This document shows, piece by piece, positions 29,650 to 37,217 of a stretch of 64,000 nt of DNA (position 1 is its first letter; each line of letters begins with the position of its first letter). Below the pieces are notes generated by a model, which worked only from the letters and a program-made list of their open reading frames with translations, was not told the origin of the DNA and made no database searches. Source of the stretch: Aliikangiella marina (GTDB lineage Bacteria > Pseudomonadota > Gammaproteobacteria > Enterobacterales > Kangiellaceae); assembly GCF_007004765.1 (NCBI RefSeq), contig NZ_VIKR01000002.1:1178001-1242000 (forward strand). Reading direction: 5' to 3'. The position numbers and the translations under genes were made by a program.

Positions 29650-29792
29650 CATTTTGCTGATGATATGCTGACAGTTGAAGTATTATTGAGTTTTATTATT
29701 CTATCAGCGGTTTGAATACTCTTGAGCCTGTTTGTAGCGGTTTTGTTGGGATAAATGAGCGGAAAAGAGACAGGCTAGGTTAATAAAAGTGA

Positions 29793-29836
29793 GACCCAAA
29801 GCGCCATTCTTTAAAGACTGGCTCTTTGGGTTTTGG
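29793..29836 (+). terminator. Terminator after the malic enzyme gene
   Basis: A stem of about 13 bp with one mismatch: ACCCAAAGCGCCA pairs with TGGCTCTTTGGGT across a 12-base loop that is itself self-complementary. TTTTGG follows. It lies between the malic enzyme gene and the convergent phoX; on the minus strand the T-run is poor, so it mainly serves the plus strand. Confidence 0.75.
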
Positions 29837-29846
29837 TTTAATGCCA

Positions 29847-31763
29847 TTAAGAGCCGATAATGCCGCCATTTTTACGCGTAATCACCAAAGTACAATCGCG
29901 CGGAATAGTCTGACCATCAAAGTCTGCTGGGAAGTTAGTACTTGACGGAGAACCATTACCTGGATGTTGAATGTTTACGAATGCCGTTCGTCGATCGGGT
30001 GTCATCGTAAAACCTGTAATTTCATCACTGCTAACACCGACCAACAAACGCTTGGGTTCGGGATTTTCTTTGGTCGTATCAATGACAACTAACTGATCTT
30101 GTAATCCGTCTGGTTGACCACCATCGGTGCCAATAAATAAACGACCGTCTTCATCGGCGTATGCTAGATCGGGATCGGTAAATACGCCTTCAGTACCTCG
30201 TGTCGATGAAGCCAACAAATAAATGTCCCAAGTGAAAGTCGTACCTAGGTGACCATCGGAGTCTGTTGTACGGATTATGTGGCCATCTGAATTTGGCGCT
30301 TCTGGGTTTGCGACATTCGTCTCAGTTCGATTCGAATTATTCGTACATGTCCAGAAGACTTCACCATTCTTCCCAATAGTGGTCCACTCTGGGCGATCCA
30401 TTGGTGTTGCGCCAAGTATGTCTGAAGCAAGTCGAGCAAAAATCAGTAACTCAGCTTGTGAGTCGAATCGCGCTGCCAGTAAAGGGTTGTTGATAGTTAA
30501 CTCCAACCATTCTCCTGTACCGCCCTCATCGAAACGAGCTACATAAAGTTTACCTTCGTCAAGAGGGCTTTTTCCTTCAGCAATTGCTTGTTCCCACGGC
30601 TGATCCGAAACATATTTGTAACAGTAATCAAAACGCTGGTCATCGCCCATGTAAGCGGCGATACGGCCATTTGAACTCTCTGCGATCGCAATTGCCTCAT
30701 GCTTGAAGCGACCAAGAGCTGTGCGTTTTACTGGTGGTTTTGTTGCATCATAGGGGTCGATTTCAACGATCCAGCCAAAACGATGTTGTTCATTTGCATA
30801 GTCCTCATCCGATAAGTCGAATCGCTTATCAAACAAGTGCCACCCGTAACCAAAACCGAGTGCATTCAAGCCATAACGGTCCTGCTCTTCTGTTGGGGTG
30901 AACTCATTGTTAGCCCCAAAGTAGCCATTGAAGTTTTCTTCACAAGTCAGGTAGGTACCCCATGGCGTTGGACCAGAGCCGCAGTTATTCACGGTTCCTA
31001 GCGGGATGTTTCCGTTAGGGTTTTGTAGTAATTCAGATGCCGCTGCTGGACCAGAAAAATTAACTGGTGTGTTAGCGGTAATACGGCGAGAATTTTTGCT
31101 TTTAACTACTTTCCAACCTCGAATATAATTGTATTTAATTTTAAGGACTGAGACACCATGGACATTTTGAGAAAGTCGAACGTCCTCTAAGCTCTCTGGC
31201 ATATCTTTGCCGAGTGCGTGAGAGTTAGTGCCAAACTCATGGTTAACACAAAGCATACCTTTAGTACTGCTTTCGATATCACGATGGCCATATCGACCAT
31301 TTCTCCAGGAAATTGGAAAGAACCACATTCCATCGTGACCAAGACCAGTTTGCAGTGCAGCTTCTGCAGAAGTCGGTCGCTTCATCGGATCGCCGCTGTA
31401 TTCTGCTGTAGCACCTGGCTCGATTGGTGTACCCCAAGGTATTAGTACTTGGTATTGGTAATCATCAGAGATTGTTGGCATTGTAGTATCAACGACATCC
31501 TCAATTTTCACCGGATCAAATTTAACCAGTTTTCTGCGACCACGACCACGTCCTCTACCTTTATCTCCCCAACTCGCAGAAGCTGTAGGTGCTAAGAATG
31601 CTGTTGCTGCGGTTGCGACACCACCTTGGAGCACTGTGCGTCTGCTTAGGCTGTTTTTAATAATCGAAGCGAAAGAGCGATTACCTGATTTGTTTGAAGG
31701 CGTGTTTTCTATTTCGTCGTGCAACTGAGCGTTGTCTTTAGTTGTGTTTTTGATGTCAGACAT
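29847..31763 (-). CDS. phoX: PhoX-family alkaline phosphatase (DUF839), Tat-exported
   Basis: A periplasmic or secreted phosphatase, 638 residues. A long N-terminal leader contains a twin-arginine motif (SRRTVLQGGVATAATAFLAP). The mature part carries the PhoX signatures: LCVNHEFGTNSHAL, LTCEENFNGYFG (the conserved Cys-Glu), ALGRFKHEAIAIAESSNGRIAAYMGDDQRFDYCYKYVS, DRPEWTTIGKNGEVFWTCTNN, and a late GFTMTPDRRTAFVNIQHPG block. The family enzyme uses a Ca/Fe cofactor and hydrolyses phosphate esters; it is usually under PhoB control. I see no clear Pho box in the 31764-31920 upstream DNA, which instead carries a 17-bp tandem duplication. Confidence 0.92.
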   Translation of the reverse strand: MSDIKNTTKDNAQLHDEIENTPSNKSGNRSFASIIKNSLSRRTVLQGGVATAATAFLAPTASASWGDKGRGRGRGRRKLVKFDPVKIEDVVDTTMPTISDDYQYQVLIPWGTPIEPGATAEYSGDPMKRPTSAEAALQTGLGHDGMWFFPISWRNGRYGHRDIESSTKGMLCVNHEFGTNSHALGKDMPESLEDVRLSQNVHGVSVLKIKYNYIRGWKVVKSKNSRRITANTPVNFSGPAAASELLQNPNGNIPLGTVNNCGSGPTPWGTYLTCEENFNGYFGANNEFTPTEEQDRYGLNALGFGYGWHLFDKRFDLSDEDYANEQHRFGWIVEIDPYDATKPPVKRTALGRFKHEAIAIAESSNGRIAAYMGDDQRFDYCYKYVSDQPWEQAIAEGKSPLDEGKLYVARFDEGGTGEWLELTINNPLLAARFDSQAELLIFARLASDILGATPMDRPEWTTIGKNGEVFWTCTNNSNRTETNVANPEAPNSDGHIIRTTDSDGHLGTTFTWDIYLLASSTRGTEGVFTDPDLAYADEDGRLFIGTDGGQPDGLQDQLVVIDTTKENPEPKRLLVGVSSDEITGFTMTPDRRTAFVNIQHPGNGSPSSTNFPADFDGQTIPRDCTLVITRKNGGIIGS

Positions 31764-31813
31764 TTGGCTGTTCCTTTAAAAATAATAAATTTTTGGTTTT
31801 ACTTAACTGCCTA

Positions 31814-31847
31814 CTACTTCTGTTACTAATCTACTTCTGTTACTAAT
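31814..31847. repeat. Two tandem 17-bp units upstream of phoX
   Basis: CTACTTCTGTTACTAAT occurs at 31814-31830 and again at 31831-31847 without a gap, about 60 bases upstream of the phoX start and so possibly in its leader. The remaining gap between phoX and the 32324 gene (31848-32282) shows no supported gene; a 63-codon minus-strand ORF through the repeat is probably chance. Confidence 0.9.
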
Positions 31848-32282
31848 TTCTTTAACTTGCTGTTTTACTGTGATGGTTTTTAATTTTTCGATACGACATC
31901 CTAGATTCGAGATGTGACACTTGTGTTGAATATTTATTACAGTGGAATTACATCCGTAAAACTTTGAAGGCATAGCCATACATAAATTAGACAAATAGAA
32001 AGTTAACGAAGAAGGCTGGTTTTGGTTACAGGTTTGTGAAATTAACGAGGATTGAAAGGGGAGTTTGTCAAAAGAGCTAGCTGCGGGTGATAGGCGTCAA
32101 TGTGATCTTTCAAATAGGTATTGTTGATAGTTTTTTGATCGAAAGAAATCTATTAAAACAGTATCTCAGTAAAACAATTTGCTTCTTGCTTGATGAACCT
32201 GTTGCTATTAATTCGTTCATTAAGTGCTTCAAATTGTTGCCAAGTTATCGTCGATTATAATAAAGACACGTGTAGATTGAGC

Positions 32283-32336
32283 TGTTTTTATCGCGCAACC
32301 TGTTTTTATTGTACAACCTATTTTTATCGTACAACC
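32283..32336. repeat. Three tandem 18-bp units at the 3' end of the 32324 gene
   Basis: Units at 32283-32300, 32301-32318 and 32319-32336, each of the form TGTTTTTATYGYRCAACC, differing at 1-3 positions. On the minus strand each unit reads GGTTGTACGATAAAAA-like. The last codons of the 32324-33157 gene (EVVR-stop) are in the first unit read, so the stop codon itself has been copied downstream. Confidence 0.9.
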
Positions 32337-33157
32337 TCAAGGCTTCCCTGTTCTGTCTCACAGAGTATGGTTGACACATTTTCGGAATGGGGTTTTTGGT
32401 CATTAAACTTGAAGAGAAAATTAAAGCAGCGCGCCTTTTTTATTGTGGTAGCGTTTACCAGCGTAATCTCACCGCTCCTTGTTGTTGCCGGGTTTTTCCA
32501 CGCCGTGGTTTTCCCAAACTCAGAGGCATTTATAAGCGCTTGTACTGTCTCTAGAATCATTTCTTTGTCGGAATTGTCGAGAATTATTTCTTCGCTTTTA
32601 AATATCGAAAATACCGAATTGCCGATACCCGCAATCAGTTCAAACGGTGCTCGTAGTGCTCCGGAAAAGACACCTGCAACTGCGCCTTCACTTGTCTCTT
32701 TTCCAATGTTTCGTGATTCAGTAATTAAGGATTCAACTCGTGTAATTGAAACAGGAATCTCCTGGCGGACTAAGTTTATTTCTTGAATTCCTGAGTTTAA
32801 AGTTTCTCGCGCGAGCTCTGCTTCTTTTACGATAATAGGAACCAGAATTCGCCAGTTTTTTGATTCAGTTAATGCTACTGGGAGTTGAGAGTTTAGCTTT
32901 TCGGCTTCTTTAATGGTCTCATTGATACTCACTCTAATTTGTTCCGATTCTTTGAGTATTGCCGGGATTTGCTTTTTGATATCGGCGGCTTCAGCGACAA
33001 GTGGGGCAATGTTCTGATTAACTTTTTCAACCGTATCGATTATCTGGGGCAGACTGGAATTTATGTCGCGCAATGATGCCGCAAAGTAAGTTATTGCGCC
33101 GGCGAGAGCCAATAGACTCAAAGACAACAAATATAAAGCGGCGTTTTTAAGTTGCAT
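32324..33157 (-). CDS. Membrane-anchored coiled-coil protein with surface-antigen-like C-terminus
   Basis: 277 residues. One N-terminal membrane helix (AALYLLSLSLLALAGAITYFAA). A long amphipathic helix region (residues about 30-165, heptad-like QIIDTVEKVNQNIAPLVAEAADIKKQIPA) probably forms a coiled coil in the periplasm. A short Gly/Ala segment (GAVAGVFSGALRAPFELIAGIGNSVF) follows. The last ~70 residues (TTAWKNPATTRSGEITLV, two Cys about 30 residues apart) resemble the small surface-antigen/17-kDa-like domain with its W-x-NP...SG-x-v/i-T pattern and a paired Cys. The role is unknown. The stop lies in an 18-bp tandem repeat. It is just downstream of the serine hydrolase gene (15-base gap). Confidence 0.7.
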   Translation of the reverse strand: MQLKNAALYLLSLSLLALAGAITYFAASLRDINSSLPQIIDTVEKVNQNIAPLVAEAADIKKQIPAILKESEQIRVSINETIKEAEKLNSQLPVALTESKNWRILVPIIVKEAELARETLNSGIQEINLVRQEIPVSITRVESLITESRNIGKETSEGAVAGVFSGALRAPFELIAGIGNSVFSIFKSEEIILDNSDKEMILETVQALINASEFGKTTAWKNPATTRSGEITLVNATTIKKARCFNFLFKFNDQKPHSENVSTILCETEQGSLEVVR

Positions 33158-33172
33158 AATGACCCTTTGAAA

Positions 33173-34495
33173 CTATCTGCCGCTTCTTAAATATTGGGAT
33201 AACGCTTCATAAGCGGGCAGTGAAGTTGGATCGATTTTCGCATTTTTTGCTGTCGGGTATGATGCAAACCTCACCAGCACCATTTCGGCTTCTGGGTCAA
33301 TATAGATAGTTTGTCCGTAAACGCCTCGTGCCGCAAACGCCTTGCTATCATTGTGGAAGAGCCACCACATACTTTTATAACTCCCCCCTGCAAGAGTTGA
33401 ATATCCAGCTTTTTCAAAGGCTGCTTTGTCACCGCCACGCATAATATTTTCAACAGCAGCAGCGGGGATTATTTGGTTGCCATTTAAGTTGCCTTTATTT
33501 AGCACCATTAAACCGAATCGACCCAAATCTCTTAAACCTGCGCTGAGTCCGCCTCCAGAGAATGGAACCCCTTTACTATCTACTGTGATATAGGCGTCCT
33601 GCTCAGCTCCGATTTTTTGCCAAATTTTGTTTGAAAACAAGTCTGCAATACTTTGTTTCGCAACTCGTGCAACAATCCATCCCAACACATCGGTATTTAT
33701 CGTTCGGTAACCGAAAGCGTCACCATGTTTTCCCGAGGACTTTACTGTTTGAAGGTACTCATAGTAGCCAACAGGTCCATCATAACCTTTAGGTTTTGGT
33801 AGGGGACTCGCGGCAATGGAGTATGTCCATATATCGGCTTTAGGGTCCGAATAATCTTCGCTGTAGGTTAAGTTAGTCGTCATATCCATCACTTGCCGAA
33901 CAGTTGCATTGCCAAAGCCACTAGCAGAAAGTTCAGGAATAATATTCTTCACCAATTCATTCTCATTGAGTCGCTCTTCTGCGATGAGTATTTCAGCCAA
34001 CAACCCGACTACTGATTTGGTCATGGACATTGCCGCGTGCTTTCCAAATTCATTTAAACAGCCTGATTGTTTTTCGTAAATAATTTTACCCTTATGGATA
34101 ATCAGAATCCCGTCGGTGTAATTAGCGTCAAGAGATTCTTTCCAAGTCATATCCTTGTTGCTATTTATGGGCTTAAACGTCAAAGAGTCGATATTTTTGT
34201 CTAGTTGATAAGTGAACAGCGTTGGACCAGACAGACCTTTACTGATATTTTTTGTTGGTAAAAGCTCTCTTATGTGACAAACGGTCCAACGAAGTTTCGG
34301 AAAGCTAAAGTAGTTTGATTCGGGCTGCATGATTAGTTTATCTGGAGGCGGTGGAAATCCTTGCATCCACTTCATTGTCTTGGGATCGCTTTGCTTAGCG
34401 TTAAGTATTTTTGAATGATGACTACTTTGTGTCAGGCCTACTGTGGAAAAAGCGCTTAGATAAATTGCTAGACATAATTTAAACATTGTTTGCAT
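33173..34495 (-). CDS. Serine hydrolase of the beta-lactamase/DD-peptidase fold
   Basis: 440 residues with a signal peptide (MQTMFKLCLAIYLSAFSTVGLTQ). The catalytic S-x-x-K is SMTK in AAMSMTKSVVGLLAEIL. The second motif region (GYRTINTDVLGWIVARV) resembles the Y-x-x-x-N segment of the class C/6-aminohexanoate-dimer hydrolase (NylB-like) subgroup. The third block is GVYGQTIYIDPE, where class C enzymes have KTG. It is probably a periplasmic esterase or peptidase; the substrate is unknown and it should not be assumed to confer antibiotic resistance. AGGAG-type sequence precedes the ATG at 34495. It is followed closely by the coiled-coil gene. Confidence 0.82.
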   Translation of the reverse strand: MQTMFKLCLAIYLSAFSTVGLTQSSHHSKILNAKQSDPKTMKWMQGFPPPPDKLIMQPESNYFSFPKLRWTVCHIRELLPTKNISKGLSGPTLFTYQLDKNIDSLTFKPINSNKDMTWKESLDANYTDGILIIHKGKIIYEKQSGCLNEFGKHAAMSMTKSVVGLLAEILIAEERLNENELVKNIIPELSASGFGNATVRQVMDMTTNLTYSEDYSDPKADIWTYSIAASPLPKPKGYDGPVGYYEYLQTVKSSGKHGDAFGYRTINTDVLGWIVARVAKQSIADLFSNKIWQKIGAEQDAYITVDSKGVPFSGGGLSAGLRDLGRFGLMVLNKGNLNGNQIIPAAAVENIMRGGDKAAFEKAGYSTLAGGSYKSMWWLFHNDSKAFAARGVYGQTIYIDPEAEMVLVRFASYPTAKNAKIDPTSLPAYEALSQYLRSGR

Positions 34496-34749
34496 AATCT
34501 TCAGAGAGCTCCTGTAAATGCTTAGCAGTAGACAGTTTTAGTATAAAAGTTAATTTTAGACGCCAAATAAAACAGTCAGGAGGGGCAGGATAGACTAGAT
34601 GGCTCATCGAGTATCACATTAAATGAGATTGGCAAATGCTGTCAATAGTCTGAAAAAGCTGAGTTAAAGTTGATTGGTAATTGATATCACTCTCTTGAGA
34701 TTAAATTAAGTTGCGCAACTCCAATCGTATTTAAATCGCTCAACAAGGT

Positions 34750-35625
34750 TTAAGTAACTTTCACCGGTATCCACCAGCGGACTCCCATATCTTTCATCGG
34801 TTTAAACGGAATCGGAAAATAAGCAGCGACGTCAGGCTTGTTACCATCTCTTTCGTAGCCGGTAGCATTAAACCAGTCGCCATAAATTGCACGGTTAGTT
34901 TTCATTGAAGTTTGATAAGTGCAATTAAACTCAGCATAGGTCGCTTTTGGAATTTTGAAGACTTCAAATGATTTATTATCTACCTCGACAGGTTTTTCTA
35001 TCGCAAGTACATCAGTAAATAAATCTCGGCTCCCTGAGTCATTGGGGAAATATACCGACATCATCGGAGCGTCCGAAACGAGCCCCGCTCGTCCATTGGT
35101 TATTTCATATAACGCCTGATACTCACTCGAACTCACATAGTCTTTCCAAAATTTTGGCCCCTGTTTAACAAACTCTTCGAACTCAAAGTTTTTACTTTTG
35201 CCAAGCACTTCAAAAGCTGGTTGTTCAATAATACGGTAATCTAACATTGGTTTTCCTTTCGAATTAAATTTACAAGATGCCCGCCTAAAAGCCTTCAGTT
35301 TCACCTGACCAGAACGAGCTGCGCTCGGAGTGACGCCATGGATGTTACGGAATGCACAAGTAAACGCGTTTGGAGATTCATAGCCGTACTTAAAGGCAAT
35401 ATCGATTATTTTTGTATTGCCCAAGACTACTTCGCTTGCCGCTTTGGTAAGTCTGCGCCGGCGAATGTATTCTGCCGGAGTCGTATTAAACTGCGCGTAA
35501 AACATCCTGTGAAAATGATACATTGACGAGTAAGCCTTTCGCGCGACTTCATCTATCGAAATATCTGCATCAAGGTTATTCTCGATAAAATCGAGTGCCA
35601 AGTTCATACGTTGTGACCAATCCAA
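34750..35625 (-). CDS. AraC-family regulator with GyrI-like ligand domain
   Basis: 291 residues from the TTG at 35625. That start is chosen because GGGAGG lies a normal distance upstream and the protein then begins MDWSQRMNLALDFIENNLD, as in relatives; a GTG at 35682 would add 19 unlikely residues. The N-terminal double helix-turn-helix is AraC-type (SIDEVARKAYSSMYHFHRMFYAQFNTTPAEYIRRRRL and IIDIAFKYGYESPNAFTCAFRNIHGVTPSAAR). The C-terminal half (from about residue 125) is a GyrI/effector-binding domain (RIIEQPAFEVLG). Such proteins sense small, often aromatic or cationic molecules. Its target is unknown. Confidence 0.88.
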   Translation of the reverse strand: MDWSQRMNLALDFIENNLDADISIDEVARKAYSSMYHFHRMFYAQFNTTPAEYIRRRRLTKAASEVVLGNTKIIDIAFKYGYESPNAFTCAFRNIHGVTPSAARSGQVKLKAFRRASCKFNSKGKPMLDYRIIEQPAFEVLGKSKNFEFEEFVKQGPKFWKDYVSSSEYQALYEITNGRAGLVSDAPMMSVYFPNDSGSRDLFTDVLAIEKPVEVDNKSFEVFKIPKATYAEFNCTYQTSMKTNRAIYGDWFNATGYERDGNKPDVAAYFPIPFKPMKDMGVRWWIPVKVT

Positions 35626-35982
35626 TCTAAATTTCCTCCCGTTGTTAGTTAGCCTATCTGAACATGGAGCGATGGGACTCACCTTTTTTTGCTGTAGTTC
35701 AAATAGAATATAACGTCAATTTGCGACCAATGCAGACTTTGAGACCAGACTTGGAGACAGTCATGCGGTAGTTGAAATCAAGCTTGCCACTGAATTGAGC
35801 GCTGCGACAGGGATTAAAGCGGGCGGTGAACCGATAAAGTTTTTCTATCTTATTATTTTAAATTAAGGTAAATTGAATACCATGCAGAATAAAAAAACAA
35901 TAATTTAATCAGTTAGTTACAGATCGAATCTGGTTTTAAGGTTGACCCGATAACATTTAGATTAACTAGAGGCAAGCCGTCG
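35626..35982. other. Divergent promoter region, nothing else seen
   Basis: About 360 bases between the AraC/GyrI gene and the antiporter gene. There is an AT-rich stretch at 35840-35920 that may hold the plus-strand promoter, and an imperfect 12-bp direct repeat near 35735-35760. I see no hairpin, operator or small gene I would defend. Confidence 0.35.
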
Positions 35983-37146
35983 ATGCACATGGATCCCGCC
36001 ATGCCCCAATTGATGGGGGTGCTGTTACTGCTGTTGTTTACTGGAATGTTGTTAAAAGTCCTAAAGCAACCGCACGTGATTGCCTATTTAATTGCTGGAA
36101 TCTTTATCGGTCCTTTTGGGATTGAACTCATCACTGACACCGAGGCGATTACTCGCTTTGGTGCGATGGGCGTAGTACTTTTGCTGTTTTTCGTTGGAAT
36201 GGAAACCGATCCGAAAAAGCTTGCGTCTAACTGGCGGCTTGCAATAATCGGAACCTTAGTACAAATCGCTTTAAGTATACTATTTGTTTACTTGCTCGCA
36301 TTCTGGTTTGATTGGAGTATTCAGCGAACCATCCTTATTGGATTCGTTATCAGTCTTAGCAGTACTGCTGTAGTCATTAAATTATTACAAGATACCGGAA
36401 TTATCCACACGAGAGCAGGGCAAAGTGCTCTGAGTATCGTACTCGCTCAAGATCTGGCTATTGTACCTATGCTTATCTTGTTAGGGTTACTGGGGGAGAA
36501 TAGTCTTGAACCAATTCATTTAATCAAACAAGGCGTTGGCTCGTTCGTTATTGTTTTGCTTTTAATGTATGTTTTTAAAAAGCCCAAATTAGAACTTCCA
36601 TTCAGTCGTTGGTTTAAACATGATCATGAGCTTCAGCTTTTTGCAGCATTGGTTATTTGCTTTGGATTAGCCTTCATTACAGCATGGTTTGAGTTATCCA
36701 CGGCGTTAGGTGCGTTTATCGCGGGAATTATCATTGGGGTAGCGAAAGAAACACAGTGGGTACAACATGCGCTAGAGCCATTTAAAGTATTATTTCTAGC
36801 GCTATTTTTTGTATCTGTTGGGATGTTATTAAATATTGATTTTTTACTGACTAATCTTGTCGAAACTTTAGCGCTTGTGATCGCGGTAATATTAACGAAT
36901 ACATTCATTAACGCGCTAATACTCAAGTTCGCAAAGTTCAATTGGAAAGACAGCTTGTATACTGGAGTGCTTTTATCGCAAGTCGGCGAGTTCAGCTTTG
37001 TTCTTGCCGCAGTAGGGTTTCAATCGTCTATAATCAATGAATATGGATACCAGCTAGCTTTGTGCGTGATATCAGTTAGCCTATTAGTGAGTCCCGCATG
37101 GATAGCTTTTGGACGCAGTGTTATTGGCTGGAATGAGAAAGATTAA
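35983..37146 (+). CDS. CPA2-family monovalent cation:proton antiporter
   Basis: A 387-residue integral membrane protein of the Na/H-exchanger domain family. About 12 hydrophobic segments are visible from residue 8 to 375, with the characteristic LAQDLAIVPMLILLGLL and GFVISLSSTAVVIKLLQDTGI segments of the KefB/KefC/RosB-like group. Unlike KefB/KefC, it ends right after the membrane domain (GRSVIGWNEKD), so it lacks a cytoplasmic TrkA-N (RCK) domain that would sense NADH or glutathione adducts. It probably exchanges K+ or Na+ for H+. It is first in a run of three transport genes, with mscS-like and zntB-like genes close behind. Confidence 0.88.
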   Translation: MHMDPAMPQLMGVLLLLLFTGMLLKVLKQPHVIAYLIAGIFIGPFGIELITDTEAITRFGAMGVVLLLFFVGMETDPKKLASNWRLAIIGTLVQIALSILFVYLLAFWFDWSIQRTILIGFVISLSSTAVVIKLLQDTGIIHTRAGQSALSIVLAQDLAIVPMLILLGLLGENSLEPIHLIKQGVGSFVIVLLLMYVFKKPKLELPFSRWFKHDHELQLFAALVICFGLAFITAWFELSTALGAFIAGIIIGVAKETQWVQHALEPFKVLFLALFFVSVGMLLNIDFLLTNLVETLALVIAVILTNTFINALILKFAKFNWKDSLYTGVLLSQVGEFSFVLAAVGFQSSIINEYGYQLALCVISVSLLVSPAWIAFGRSVIGWNEKD

Positions 37147-37217
37147 GTGGCGATTGACTCATTGAATGACAAAATAGCCCATAAACAAAATAAAATTTAA
37201 CTGGAAGTCTTATTAGA

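Noticed and set aside
31764-31920. Pho box before phoX
   Set aside because: Only a single TGTCAC-like half with wrong spacing was found.
31803-31994. Minus-strand 63-codon ORF upstream of phoX
   Set aside because: Composition unlike neighbours, no Shine-Dalgarno seen, contains the 17-bp duplication. Probably phoX leader DNA.
32190-32786. Plus-strand 198-codon ORF
   Set aside because: Lies opposite the well-supported 32324-33157 gene and begins through the 18-bp repeat; low-complexity start (CFYRATCFYCTTYFYRTT) is just the repeat.
33173-34495. Naming the serine hydrolase an antibiotic-resistance beta-lactamase
   Set aside because: Only the fold and S-x-x-K are clear; the third motif and the Y-x-N motif differ from resistance enzymes.
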